DNA from: Diphasiastrum complanatum
Taxonomy: Eukaryota; Streptophyta; Lycopodiopsida; Lycopodiales; Lycopodiaceae
Assembly: GCA_029204225.1 (NCBI GenBank)
Contig: CM055105.1
Coordinates: 50,668,745 to 50,732,744, forward strand
Direction of reading: 5' to 3'
Length of the DNA stretch: 64,000 bases
Shown piece by piece: positions 1 to 10,714 of this stretch. The translations under genes were made by a program, and so were the position numbers. The notes below the pieces were generated by a model. It was given only the letters and a program-made list of their open reading frames with translations, searched no databases and was not told the origin of the DNA. How positions within the stretch are numbered: position 1 is the stretch's first letter; every line of letters begins with the position of its first letter.

Positions 1-396
1 GAATTCCTTCACTCTTAGGACAAAAGTATGTGCACTCTCTCCTTTCTTTTGATAGCTTCTATAGATTTGATTCTTCAAAGCTAAAATTCTAGTTTGGTTC
101 TTGGATTCATAGAACTTTTGTAAAGTCTCCCAAGCATCTTGAGCTGAAGTGCAATCTCCTACCTCTCTTAAGAGTTCATTTGCAACATTCATTTTTATGC
201 AATGTAGTGCAACATTGCACCTCTTGATGTATTTGGCTTTTTCTTGAGGATGAATAGGTTCACCCTCCTTACCATTTACAATTTCCATCAGATCTTGCAT
301 GATCATGATCGATTCCATTCTAACTTTCCATATGGAATAGTTAGTTTTGTTGAGCCTTTCATTAGTATCCAAAAGATATGCATTTATAGATGCCAT
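1..396 (-). CDS. gag: Copia Gag N-terminal fragment (A1)
   Basis: Open on the minus strand from ATG at 396 to the window edge (132 codons, no stop). It starts MASINAYLLDTNERL and contains NYSIWKVRMESIMIMQDLM, typical of the plant copia Gag N-terminus, followed by the helical region ending near HTFVLRVKEF. Gag forms the retrotransposon virus-like particle. The zinc knuckle and pol region lie outside the window. The start is chosen because every other Gag here begins with M(A/T)S at the same place. It is intact as far as visible. Confidence 0.85.
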   Translation of the reverse strand, partial: MASINAYLLDTNERLNKTNYSIWKVRMESIMIMQDLMEIVNGKEGEPIHPQEKAKYIKRCNVALHCIKMNVANELLREVGDCTSAQDAWETLQKFYESKNQTRILALKNQIYRSYQKKGESAHTFVLRVKEF

Positions 397-1195
397 CTAG
401 TCTCCTAATCAAGGACTTGACACAAATGAAGGTTACTTCTATTGATTTGATTGAAGGTCTACCTTATCCCAGTTCTTAGGGACCTGAAAAGATCAGTAAT
501 AGACTTTCTATAAAGATCTAAGAATGATCTCTAACAAAATCAAATCATAGAATACTAGAAACAATGCACTTTGTTGATTGAAGTAGACAATACTAGTAGA
601 ATTGCCCCTCTTTCTATAAAGAACATTAAAGCTTCCAAATGATCTGATCAAGAGTGAATTTCAGCAACCTAATATACTTCCAAAATCACTTGTAAAAGAT
701 CTAAATGGAACTTAATGAGGATGCAACACAATCGACTATCCAATCACAAGCAAAAAATGATCAAAATTGATGAAAATTTGATCTAATTTGGTGCATAAGT
801 CAAGCAATGGTTGGACTGAACCTAAATCACTTTAGGAGGTGTCTACTACACCTTAGAACAGCCTTGAAGAGTCCCCAAAACTCTGATCTTCCCTCTACTT
901 GAATGCTAGAAAGCCTCCTCTATGAAATCATCTCTAAAACTCGCTTAGAAATCAATGCTTGGAGCAAGCAAAGCTTGCTATCTTGGTAATGTGAATTGAA
1001 CTCAACTTTGCCTCTGGTTTTAGAGACTTAAACACCTGCAAATGAAGTCACACAACACCAATCTCCAATGTATTTGACTCGCTTTGAGTTCTAGAATCAA
1101 TACTAGATGCTAAGATCCAATCTACACAAGATTTAGATCAAAAATTGTGATCAAATTGAATGAAAACAAAGGATTTAGCTCATTTCAGCCTTTAG
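397..1195 (-). other. 5' leader of A1
   Basis: About 800 bases between the primer-binding site and the Gag start of A1. I see no long ORF. This is the usual untranslated leader that would hold packaging and dimerisation signals, but none can be named from sequence alone. Confidence 0.7.
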
Positions 1196-1207
1196 GCTCT
1201 GATACCA
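1196..1207 (-). other. Primer-binding site of A1
   Basis: The minus strand reads TGGTATCAGAGC immediately after the LTR ending in CA. This is complementary to the 3' end of initiator Met tRNA, the standard copia primer. Confidence 0.93.
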
Positions 1208-1875
1208 TGTAAAAATTACAGCAAATAAGGATCCTAAAACACTTGAAATGATGAGGGAAACAATAGATTATGATTTCATAAGATTAGCACAAGTTGAACC
1301 ATCAAAATCCATCAAAAATCTATGCTTGAACCTCACTAAATGGCCCAAATCCTTGAAGAAGGCTTCACACTTGTGAAAGTACGGCCTCCCACAGTCTGAG
1401 TACTGTACACCAGACCTACATTCAATCCTATAATCATTAGTAATCACAAGTACTCAAACAATTATGAACATAGAGAGCAATTGCACCATTATGAGAGAAA
1501 AAACATGAAATTGCTTGATTGATTTTGGTGAGATATCATCACCTATATATACATGATCCATCACAGTTTTGGGCAGGTATGAGTAGCCCTAAACCTATTT
1601 GGTGGATCTTTCATCCCTACCAAGTTAGGGATGGAATCTTGGAGATCCCTCAACAATGCAAAAATTACCAAAAATAGCTCCTATTTTTTCTCCCTTGTAT
1701 CTAAGCATAATTTGGACTCATTCCAAAGGTTCTAACACTTAGGTCTACTTGAGAACATCCTTATGAATGGAATCCTATTCTATTTGGCACGCGTGACAAG
1801 CCACATCATGACCATCTAACTATTTACAAGTCATATGACCAAAACTAGTCAAGCTAGAATTGTGAATTTTCAACA
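1208..1875 (-). repeat. 5' LTR of A1 (668 bp)
   Basis: On the minus strand it starts TGTTGAAAATTCACAATTC and ends TTTTTACA just before the primer-binding site. TG...CA ends fit a copia LTR. The first roughly 250 bases match other family A LTRs; the remainder is different. Confidence 0.85.
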
Positions 1876-2269
1876 TGATAGTTCAGAGGTGCCCTAATAT
1901 GCTCAGATCTGAGCTTGAAAAGTATAAATGTATGATGGGATTTCCATCCAAAATCATGAAAAATCGAGTTTTTCCACTTCTATCATCATTGTCTTTTAGT
2001 GGCGAGTTCTAGCTATTGGATGTGAGTGTTTTTATGCATTAATTGCTTGGATTGGAAGGTGCCAAACTTGTTTATAGGTCTGAGAAGCTTGTTGTACTTT
2101 GGTTCAGTTGATCAAATCTATGTGCCTAATGCGGAGTTAAATGCCAAGTTTGCTAGTTTTAATAATTAGTCTTGATTCTAGCTCATAGTTTGGATCTGGA
2201 TCTTTTATTTGTGCATCCTCCATCACTTTTAGGATTGATTGGGATTGAATTTGCTGTAAAATTTTGTCA
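1876..2269 (+). repeat. 5' LTR of A2, 3' half
   Basis: Matches 6952-7342 of the 3' LTR from tgata(a)gttcagaggtg to attttgtca, with scattered substitutions and one small indel near the end. It begins exactly where the A1 LTR stops, as expected for a nested insertion. Confidence 0.88.
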
Positions 2270-2281
2270 TGGTATCAGAGC
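2270..2281 (+). other. Primer-binding site of A2
   Basis: TGGTATCAGAGC directly after the LTR terminus; complementary to initiator Met tRNA. Confidence 0.93.
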
Positions 2282-3018
2282 CTAATCAAAAGTGAGCTTT
2301 AAATTTGATTTTCTCAAGCTTTGATCCTAGATTTGAGTAGTATTAGCTTTGCTCTTGCTACTAGTTGCTAATCTAGTGATTGTACCTTTAAATTTGGTTT
2401 CATTTGAGTGATAATAGATCAAAGGGACCTTGTTTTGCTGAGTTATAGCTGCAGGAACTGAGATTGACCCATTTTCATTCAACCAAACCAAATTAGAAAG
2501 TTCTTATGAGCTGAATCTTGGAGTACATGTCTCCTAGTAGAGATTTTCATAAGGATTTGAATGCCACTACTCTTTAGAAGTTTGGATCAGCTTAATTAGG
2601 TCATTCTTAGGTTCAGATCAAGTGTTTTGATGAGTTTTTCATCTAGAAATGTTTGTGTTTCTATTCTACTCAGTTTTGGATAGGTTTGTGATTGAATATG
2701 TCAATGTAATTCAACCTGAACTTAAGAGGCTTTATTTTTAAGACATTTGTGTGTTATAAAGTGCTTTTGGTTCAGTATAGGTGGATTCACCCTTCTTGTG
2801 AAGTCGACATCAAGGAGGAGACTAGTTTGATCAAATCTATAGTAAATTTGGATCTAGTTTGGATCTTGAAGATAGATCAAGCTCAAGATCACCTTAGATC
2901 TTGTTGAGAAATTAGAGAGTGATTCATCTCAAGTCCCAAAGAGAGTGGGATAGCTAGTAGTGATCATATCTTGTACAATCTATCTTGTTTCTTTGAATCT
3001 ATCTCCTTATCATTGAAG
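2282..3018 (+). other. 5' leader of A2
   Basis: About 740 untranslated bases with no supported ORF. The first part (near 2390-2510) recurs in reverse orientation at 36308-36535 as the leader of element A4, confirming it is an element leader and not host sequence. Confidence 0.75.
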
Positions 3019-4842
3019 ATGACATCCATAAGTGCCTATCTTTTGGATTCTAGTGATAGATGGAACTCTTCAAATTATTCAATTTGGAAGTTAAGAATGG
3101 AATCCATCCTTATCATGCAAGATTTGATGGATATTGTGAATGGCGAGGAAGATGAGCCAATCCATCCACAAGAAGCAACTAAATACAAGAGAAGGTGCAA
3201 GCTTGCACTCCATTGTATTAAGATGAATGTTGCAAATGATTTTCTCAAAGAAGTATGAGCATGTACCTCAGCCCAAGAGACTTGGGAGACTCTTCAAGAG
3301 ATCTATGAGTCCAAGAATACCTCAAGGTTACTTTCCCTCAAGAACCAAGTTCTTCAATGCTTCCAGGGGAGGAGTGAGAGTGGACATCAATTTGTTTGAG
3401 AGTAAAAGATTTGAACAAAGAGCTTACTTATGTTGGTGAACCTATTAAAGAGAGTGAGCTTGTGCGAATAGTTTTGAATGGCTTATGTAGTGATTTTACT
3501 AACCTTGTCCAAAGCTATGCCATCATGGGAAACTTGCCTACAATTGAAGACCTTCAAAGTGTGTTGATGGCCGAGGAGAGTAGGAAGGCTCATATCAAAT
3601 CAAGGATGGAGAGGCTCTCCATCAATGATGGTGATGACAAAGCCTTATTTTTAAAGAGCAAAGGCAAAGCAAAGACCAAGGGAGGAGCATTCAAAAGGGA
3701 GCAAGCAAAGGATGGAGATCAAGGAAAACCCACATTTTCATCATCACAAGTCAAGCCCAAGAAGGACAAATCTAAGATAAAGTGCTACTATTGTAGCAAG
3801 ATGGGGCATTATGCCTCGAAATGCTTCAAGAGGAAGCAAGATCAAAGCCAAGCCAACATTGGACAAGAGGAAGAGAGCTATCATGAGGACTCACTCATGA
3901 TGTCAACCTTTTCATCATCAAATGTCAAAGGTGAAGATCCTTGGTGGATAGATAGTGGGGCTAGCTCCCACATGTCGGATAAAAGGGGGTATTTCTCTCA
4001 ACTCACATCTTATGTAGGACCTATAAAGTCCATTTTTACAACAAATGATCATGAATGTAAAGTTGAAGGTGTGGGATCCATTCCCTTATGCTTAGAATCC
4101 TCCAAGAAGACTAAGATAGATGGTGTTCTCTTCATTCCTACCATCACTAAGAATTTGCTTAGTGTTGGCCAACTTTTAGATCATGGTTTCATTGTGGAGT
4201 TCTCTACTAATGTATGCAACATCAAGAAGAATGGGAAGATCATAGAAAGAGGAAGAAGGTTTGGGAGGTTGTTTAAGCTTGATGCTTTTGTAGATCCTAA
4301 CCAATTTGTGATAGTAGCCAAGGAGGACAAGATGACCACAAATGATTTGTGGCAAAAGAGGCTTGGTCACATCAACACCAAGTCTATGGAAGTCATGTGC
4401 AAGGAGGAGCTTGCTCTAGGCCTTCTAATATCCATGGAAAAAGAGGAAATGGTTTGTGAAGCATGTGCTTTGGCTAAAGAACATAGGTTGTCTTTCTCTA
4501 GCACTATCACTAAGTCCACTCACCCTCTTAAGTTGATTCATTTGGATGTACAATTTGCTAGCACAAAGAGCAATGGTAGAGCCACAATGTTTGTAATATT
4601 TAATGATGAATCCTCTAAGAATCATATTGGCAAAGATATGGTTGAGAGGAGGAGCAAAATCCAAGAGCTTCAACTATTCCAAAGGAGAGCCACAAGAGCA
4701 AAGATGGAGCTATCAATGCTCATTTTTCTGGACAAGGAAAGGAAAGTTGGAAAGAGGGGTACATTTTGTACTTCATTTGCTGAGTTTTGTAATGAAGTCC
4801 CTTTGAATTCTAAAGAATGGAATGAAAGGTGTTTGTCATATA
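3019..4842 (+). pseudogene. gag-pol: A2 gag-protease-integrase stub, broken
   Basis: Starts at ATG 3019 (MTSISAYLLDSSDRW). Gag runs to an in-frame TGA at 3256-3258 and continues readable to a one-base deletion near 3400 (the FVLRVKD region). The frame from 3396 is then open to 4847. Recognisable in order: zinc knuckle CYYCSKMGHYASKC near 3784, aspartic protease WWIDSGASSHM near 3943, the GAG-pre-integrase segment WQKRLGHIN...CEACALAKEHR, and the integrase start LIHLDVQFAS. After about 30 integrase residues the sequence becomes unrelated and no catalytic D-D-E core exists. The product could give Gag and protease only. Confidence 0.82.
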
Positions 4843-5541
4843 TGTGAAAATACTGTACTTTAGGACCATAAATGGATCTACAAAAGATCCACAAGAGTGA
4901 TTGGATGCTTGCTTAACAATCTATCAAAAAACTAGACACAAAAAAGTTGATCTATTGGCAATTTGACAAACAACAAGCATTAACAATCAAAAGCATTGAT
5001 AAACATTGAAATCTGAGATCACACGTGTGTACTACAGGCTGTAGTATGACCTTCAACCTAAGAAATAAGTAGAAATTGATTTGGTTTCATTTGGATCACA
5101 AAAACTCAATGTACATAGTGAACTAGCTTGAGATTGCCAATGAGCTCCAAAAATTTTCTATCTTCTCACTATGGAGAGAGGGAATACACAACAAATTCGA
5201 CTTCCTTCTCGAAGTTAGGTGGATTTCCAGCATGTAATAAGGAAGTTAACTCACTCTCCTTGACCTAAAATGAAACCCTAGTCTATTTCCTAGAGTTATG
5301 CTTGGTAGGTAGCTAGTTGGTCAAATTTTCACCTTAAACTTAGGTGTAGGTCCTATAAAGTAGGGATGACCACCAAATAGACATGACCAACTCTCTTGAC
5401 TTGAACTAACCTACATTAGGAGTGGGTTGCCATGTGGCATATTGGCCTTACATGTGTGGAACCCAATTATACACAATATTTGCAATGTTGTACATGGTTT
5501 TTGATCAAGCTAGATTTGCCAATTTTTGGCAATTCTTCACA
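4843..5541 (-). mobile_element. Solo LTR, copia family B, inside A2
   Basis: A 699-bp LTR in reverse orientation (plus strand starts TGTGAAAATACTGTAC, ends GGCAATTCTTCACA), the same length as the LTR at 17438-18136. Flanks are atata (4838-4842) and atatg (5542-5546), a 5-bp target duplication with one mismatch. Removing 704 bp (LTR plus one duplication) puts the upstream frame in register with the downstream ORF, so it landed in a continuous reading frame and left a solo LTR by recombination. Confidence 0.88.
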
Positions 5542-6475
5542 ATATGTACTTACTCTTGAGTATGCTAGAAGTAAGCATGACATTTTCATTCATAAGTTGA
5601 AAGAATTTGACTTTATTTTCAAAGAGGCATATTGTGAACCTTGTATGAGAATAAGTGAATCATCCTTGAAGGACACTTATATCTATACAAGAGTATTTGG
5701 CCTCATTAGTTTTAAGTTCAACAAGTATGTAGTGCAAATTGGTAGTGTCAAGCAATTGTTGATTAGTCAATTGTGGACTAGTAAATTTGGTATAAATAAT
5801 CTTGGTGATTGTTTTGTTGACTTGAAAGATCATATTGAGAAGGAGAACATTCAGGTTTGGAGACTTGAAAACAAAGTCCTTGAGAGTCTTGAAGAAGATC
5901 ATGGTTTGGATCCATGTTTTCATCATCAACACCAAGAGGAAGTGAGCATGATGAAGAAAAAAGACATCAAGGAGGAACCCGAGAAGGAGCACTTGTCTCA
6001 AGGCAAAACAGGCCTGAATCTACATCAATATGAAGGTTTGGGTAAAGAGAAAGGAGCAGCAAGGAATTTTATCCATATCTCTCTTTACTCATCTTATTTT
6101 GTGTTTGAAAGAAAACATGTCATGTATTTGACAAAGTCCTTTGATGATGCTAGTATGAAGATTGTTTTTCATCCTATACCTTATGATGATGAAATAGTGA
6201 TCAGTACTACTTTGATTGGAGTTTCAAATATGTATTCAAAGGTCTCATCTTGTGATCCATTAGACCTTCATTGGAAGGATGCCAAGTTGGAGTTCATTAT
6301 TTTGGTGGATAAAGTTAAGATAGTGATATATCAAGCTTTGATTGTATGTGCTTCATACAAAAGTTGGATCTTATGGAAAGCTGCTGTTTTTCATGTTTAT
6401 TTTGAGGAGGAGACTCACATTTTGCAGCCCAAGGTGACCATTCAACAACCTACCAAAACAAAGCTTGGATCTTGA
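5542..6475 (+). CDS. A2 accessory (SEAS/DTYI) module, 3' part of element ORF
   Basis: Open frame of about 310 residues ending at 6475; residues read upstream of 5542 come from the solo LTR and are not element protein. Order: YARSKHDIFIHK, then CMRISESSLKDTYIY (near 5645), then WTSKFGINNLGD (near 5775), an acidic/lysine-rich stretch with many E and K, then a hydrophobic segment near 6080-6400. It occupies the place of integrase core, RT and RNase H. The same motifs recur in families B, C and D. I do not recognise a known domain; no RT YVDD or RNase H motif is present. Function unknown. Confidence 0.6.
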
Positions 6476-6640
6476 AGACAACCTTTATGGAGCTCTCACT
6501 ACATTTGAGAACTTGGAGCTCAAATCATACTCTTATCATGATGAGTGATCATAGTCACTCAATAAAACAAGAACCTGGAAGTTATATTGTTCTTATCCAT
6601 GTATTGATTATTGATCCAAGATAGTCTCATCAAGCTAAAT

Positions 6641-6652
6641 TGTGAGGAGGAG
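6641..6652 (+). other. Polypurine tract of A2
   Basis: tgtgaggaggag directly upstream of the 3' LTR start TGTTAAAATTTCAC. This is the plus-strand priming site; the same GAGGAGGAG core precedes the 3' LTRs of families B, C and D. Confidence 0.88.
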
Positions 6653-7342
6653 TGTTAAAATTTCACAATTCTACCTTGACCAATTTTGGCCATATGGCTT
6701 GTAAATTGTATTATGGTCATGTTGTGGCTTGTCACACATGCCAAATAGCATAGGATACTCTTTGTAAGTCTCACTCCTAACCTAGCATATGATTGGCACC
6801 TTTGGAGTGAGTCCAAATAGTGCTTTGATAAGCTAGAGAGAAAATAGGAGCTAAAAATAGCATGTTTTTCATTGTTTTGGGATCTCGAGATCTTGACCCC
6901 AAGTTAGGGTAGCTCCAATGACCTATTAGGCTAGATGTTAGGGTTGGGGTATGATAAGTTCAGAGGTGCCCTAATATTCTCATATCTGAGCTTGAAAAGT
7001 ATAAATGTATGATGGGATTTCCATCCAAAAATCAAGAAAAATCGAGTTTTTTCACTTCCATCATCATTGTCTTTTGGTGGCGAGTTCTAGCTATTGGACG
7101 TGAGTGTTATTATGCATTGATTGCTTGGATTGGAAGGTGCTGAACTTGTTTACAGGTCTGAGAAGCTTGTTGTACTTTACTTTGGTTCATTTGATCAAAT
7201 CTATGTGCCTAATGTGGAGTTAAATGCCAAATTCGCTAGTTTTGGTAACTAGTCTTGATTCTAGCTCATAATCTGGATCTAGATCTTTTATTTGTGCATC
7301 CTCCATCACTTTTGGGATTGAATTTGCTGTAAAATTTTGTCA
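6653..7342 (+). repeat. 3' LTR of A2 (690 bp)
   Basis: Starts TGTTAAAATTTCACAATTC after the polypurine tract and ends GTAAAATTTTGTCA. Its 3' part pairs with 1876-2269. The five bases after it are cttac, followed by R1 sequence. Confidence 0.9.
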
Positions 7343-9129
7343 CTTACTACATGTTGTACATAGGTATATAGAAGTATTATTGTTGTAGTCACTACAACTT
7401 CCTTGTATGTGATGAATACACAAAATAATGTCTTAAACTTGCTACCCAACCAAAAATGTCATACTACAATGTAGGACAAAGTAAGCCAAAATTACATTCA
7501 ATTCACACGAGTTGCCAAAATGTTTTTCTAACTAACAAGCTTACTTGCTCATGTACTTAGCTATAGAATTTTTAAACTTGTTACTTGAGGTAGCCTCTTG
7601 ATTTTTTGTCTTTCAATTCACAAAGCAACGGACACATCATTTGTGCTTATGTATATGTATGTTATAAAAAAAGTTATTTAAGCCAAAATTACATTCAATT
7701 CATACGAATTGCTAGAATGTTTCTCTAACAAACAAGCCTACTTGCTCATGTACTTGGCTATAGAAATTTCAAACTTGGTACTTGAGGTAGCCTCTTGATT
7801 CTTTCTCTTTCAATTCACAAAGAAAGGGACACATCATTTGTGCTTATGTATATGTATGTTATAAAAAAGGTTATTTTTTTATTTATTAAAATGTGTTAAC
7901 TTGATGATAATGTAATAAGGCATGGAATTGAGTAGACTACCCCAGTACCAAGTTCAATTGCAAATTTAGTATGACATGGATAGGTCTTGCTTGCTTGAGA
8001 ACTATATCTAGTATTTAAAAGAGAATAATAAATAACATTTTTTTCAAAAATAAGTAGATCCAGTAGTTAGTAGAGAATTTTTACTCACTAACATTAAAAA
8101 TTGTATTCAGGATTGTTTTTCATCCTCAAACATAGTTTATAAAGACAATTTTACATATAAATCTTGCATGACAATTTAGATTACAATGCTTCTCTAAATG
8201 ATGTGCATTGCAAAGGATTTAAATATTCTTAATAGCTTTTTTGTTAGAAACTATTGTTGCTCACAAAAATGATATCAAGTGAAAAATTAAAACCTCAGAA
8301 TATATAAATATGTTCTATTTTTTAGATTGTTTTTCAACATCGTATATCCTAATTATATTATGCCTTACTACATGCTCTAAGAAGGAATATAAATAGCATA
8401 ATTGGAGTTACTACAACTTTTTTGTATGTGATGAACACAAAATATACTATGTTAAATTGGCTATCCAAGCCAGAAATGTGATACTTACAATGTAGGAGAA
8501 TGTAAGCCAAGAAGTAGATTAAATTCACTGGACTTGCTAGAATGTTTGTTCTAACAAAGAAGCCCCACTTGCTCATGTACTTAGCTTTACAGTTTTCAAA
8601 CTTGGTGCTTGAGGTAGTCTCTTGATTCTTTGTCTTGCAATTCACAAAGCAACAAGAGCATCATTCTTGTTTAGATACATTTATAAGAAAGATTGAAAAA
8701 ATAGATTCAAAATGGAATTTATTCAATCCTTTGAAAAATGTTACGATTTTTTATTTTTTAATTAAAAGGTGTTAACTTGATGATAACGTAAGACATGGAA
8801 TCGAGTGGACTACCCCAGCACCAAGTTCAATTGCAAAATATAGCATGACATGGGTAGGTCGACCTTGTTTGAAAAATATATCTAGCATCTCAAAGACAAT
8901 AATGAACAACCATGTTTAATAAAAACAAAAAGTTGATCCAATAGTTAGTAGGAAATTTAAGTTCAGTAATAGTAAATTTGTGTTGTGGATATTTTACATC
9001 CTCAATATCATTCACATAGAAAATTTGGCTTATAAATCTGGCATGTCAATTTAGGTCACAATGCCTCACTACATGATGTCTTTGAGATGGTTTTTCAACA
9101 TACATATGCTGATTATGTTTTGTCATATT
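7343..9129. repeat. Tandem repeat R1: alpha and gamma units, start of beta
   Basis: Units begin around cttactacatg. An alpha-type unit (ttgtacataggtatatag) starts at 7343, a gamma type (ctctaagaaggaatataaat) near 8364 and a beta type near 9122. All share phrases such as cttgctcatgtacttagc, acttgaggtagcctcttgatt, ttcaattcacaaagcaac and the ggaatcgagtagactacccc region. The alpha unit has an internal direct duplication of about 190 bp (7484-7676 and 7677-7868). I see no coding potential; short ORFs here are chance. Confidence 0.75.
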
Positions 9130-9820
9130 TGACAAAAATTTACAGCAAAATGAATCCCAATCATTCCTAAAAGAGATGGAGGATGCAAAAATCAAATATC
9201 TAGATCCAAACTACGAGCTAGAATCAAGACTAATCACCAAAACTAGCAAATTTGGCATTTAACTCCACATTAGGCACATAGATTTGATCAAATGAAGTAA
9301 AGTACATCAATCTTATCAGACCTATAAACATGTTCAGTACCTTCCAAACCAAGCAATTAATGCATAGAAACACTCACATCCAATAGCTAGAACTCACCAC
9401 CAAAAGACAATGTTGATAGAAGTAGAAAAACTCGATTTTTTTTTTCATATTTGGATGGAGATCCCATCATACATTTATACATTTCAAGCTTGGATATGAA
9501 CGTTTTAGGGCATATTTTTACTTATCATAACCTAACCCTAACATCTAACCTCATAGGTCATTGGATCCACCCTAATATGGAGTCAAGATCTCAAGATCCA
9601 AAAACAGTATTAAACATGCTATTTTTAGCTCCTAGGATTTCTCTAGCTTATATAAGAACACTTTGGCCTCATTTCAAAAATTCCATCACAATGTAATATG
9701 AGGAATGAAGTCTTTGGAAAGCATCCTATGTGAGTTGGCACATGCAGCATCTATTTACATCGCCTTCTTGCCACTTACAATGCATGTGACCAAAAATGGT
9801 CAAGCTAGAATTGTGAAATT
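9130..9820 (-). repeat. 3' LTR of A3, near-complete
   Basis: Reverse family A LTR: plus strand starts TGACAAAAATTTACAGC and ends around GCTAGAATTGTGAAATTTC. Small deletion at its outer start joins it to internal sequence. Confidence 0.8.
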
Positions 9821-10327
9821 TCTATCCTGGATCAATAATACATTAGAGAAAATATGGGCTCAAAATGGGCCCTATAAGAAATGCCATGTAGGATAGAGAA
9901 AAATAACTTTAAAGTAATTTTAATATAATTTTCTAACTTCTTTACGCATCTGCCTACACTACTTTCCATGTAAATAAATGCACCTTAGTTTAGTCACATC
10001 AAACTTTACTGGTGCTTAACCATAGTTAAAATATAATTTTCAAAATGATGAAGTATTCCCTCCCAAAAGTTGGGAACACTCAAAAATTTGAAATAGGAGT
10101 GACATCTCTGAAACAAAGTCTACGCCATCTCTATCTCCAAGGTCAATCAAGTGTTTAGCGCCATCTCTATCTCCAGCAGGGTTGGCGCCATCTCCAGCTT
10201 TGTTATTGTCATTGTGTGGTTTGTTACTATACTATTGTACTCATGACAAAGCTTGATCATCCTCATGTGGATCTGTCACTAGAATATACTCCGCTCAAGA
10301 CAAGAAATTCAAAGCAACGATATTTTA
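9821..10327. other. Internal remnant of A3
   Basis: The first 20-odd bases match the 3' internal end of A2. The rest is not matched elsewhere in the window and includes three short copies of gcgccatctctatctccag-like sequence near 10130-10200. No gene seen. Confidence 0.5.
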
Positions 10328-10709
10328 TCATATTTGGATGGGGATCCCATCATACATTTATACATTTCAAGCTTGGATCTGAACGTTTTAGGGGATCTCT
10401 GTACTTATCATAGCCTAGCCCTAATATCTAACCTAATAGGTCATTGGATCCACTTTAATATGGGGTCAAGATCTCAAGATTTAAAAACAATGTAAAACAT
10501 GCTATTTCTAGCTCCTAGAATTTCTCTAGCTTATCTAAGCACACTTTGGCCTCATTTCAAAGATGCTATCACAATGTAATATGAGGAATGAAGTTTTTGG
10601 AAAGCATCCTATGTGATTTGGCACGTGTGGCATCTATTTACATCGCCTTCTTGCCAATTACAATGCATGTGACCAGAAATAGTCAAGCTAGAATTGTGAA
10701 ATTTCAACA
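10328..10709 (-). repeat. 5' LTR fragment of A3
   Basis: From tcatatttggatgggg to GAATTGTGAAATTTCAACA, matching 9446-9820 and extending to the true LTR end, immediately followed by the atatt duplication. Confidence 0.82.
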
Positions 10710-10714
10710 ATATT

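Larger units (their letters stand above)
1..1875 (-). mobile_element. Copia family A element A1, 5' part, left-truncated by window
   Basis: Minus-strand Ty1/copia element whose 5' LTR (1208-1875), primer-binding site (1196-1207), leader (397-1195) and gag start (1-396) are in the window. The rest lies to the left. Its LTR start abuts position 1876, which is the middle of a plus-strand family A LTR. The first part of its LTR matches the start of the family A LTR at 6653, then diverges, so it is a subfamily. A1 appears to have inserted into the LTR of A2. Confidence 0.85.
1876..7342 (+). mobile_element. Copia family A element A2 with module instead of RT, split by a solo LTR
   Basis: Plus-strand element: second half of the 5' LTR (1876-2269), primer-binding site (2270), leader, gag-protease-short integrase stub (3019-4842), solo family B LTR (4843-5541), accessory module (5542-6475), polypurine tract (6641-6652) and 3' LTR (6653-7342). 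It has no RT or RNase H. The bases after the 3' LTR (cttac) continue into repeat R1, so it inserted into R1. The first half of the 5' LTR is displaced beyond A1. Confidence 0.85.
9130..10709 (-). mobile_element. Copia family A deletion derivative A3
   Basis: Flanked by perfect 5-bp duplications atatt (9125-9129 and 10710-10714) inside R1. In minus orientation it has the first 382 bp of an LTR (10328-10709), about 507 bp of other sequence (9821-10327) and a nearly complete LTR (9130-9820). At the LTR/internal junction, the sequence at 9821-9843 matches the end of A2's internal region (near 6600-6622), but the polypurine tract and first LTR bases are deleted. No coding capacity remains. Confidence 0.8.

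Noticed and set aside
5432-5541. N-terminal 37 codons of the open frame ending at 6475
   Set aside because: They are read from the solo LTR; homology to the module begins after the LTR.
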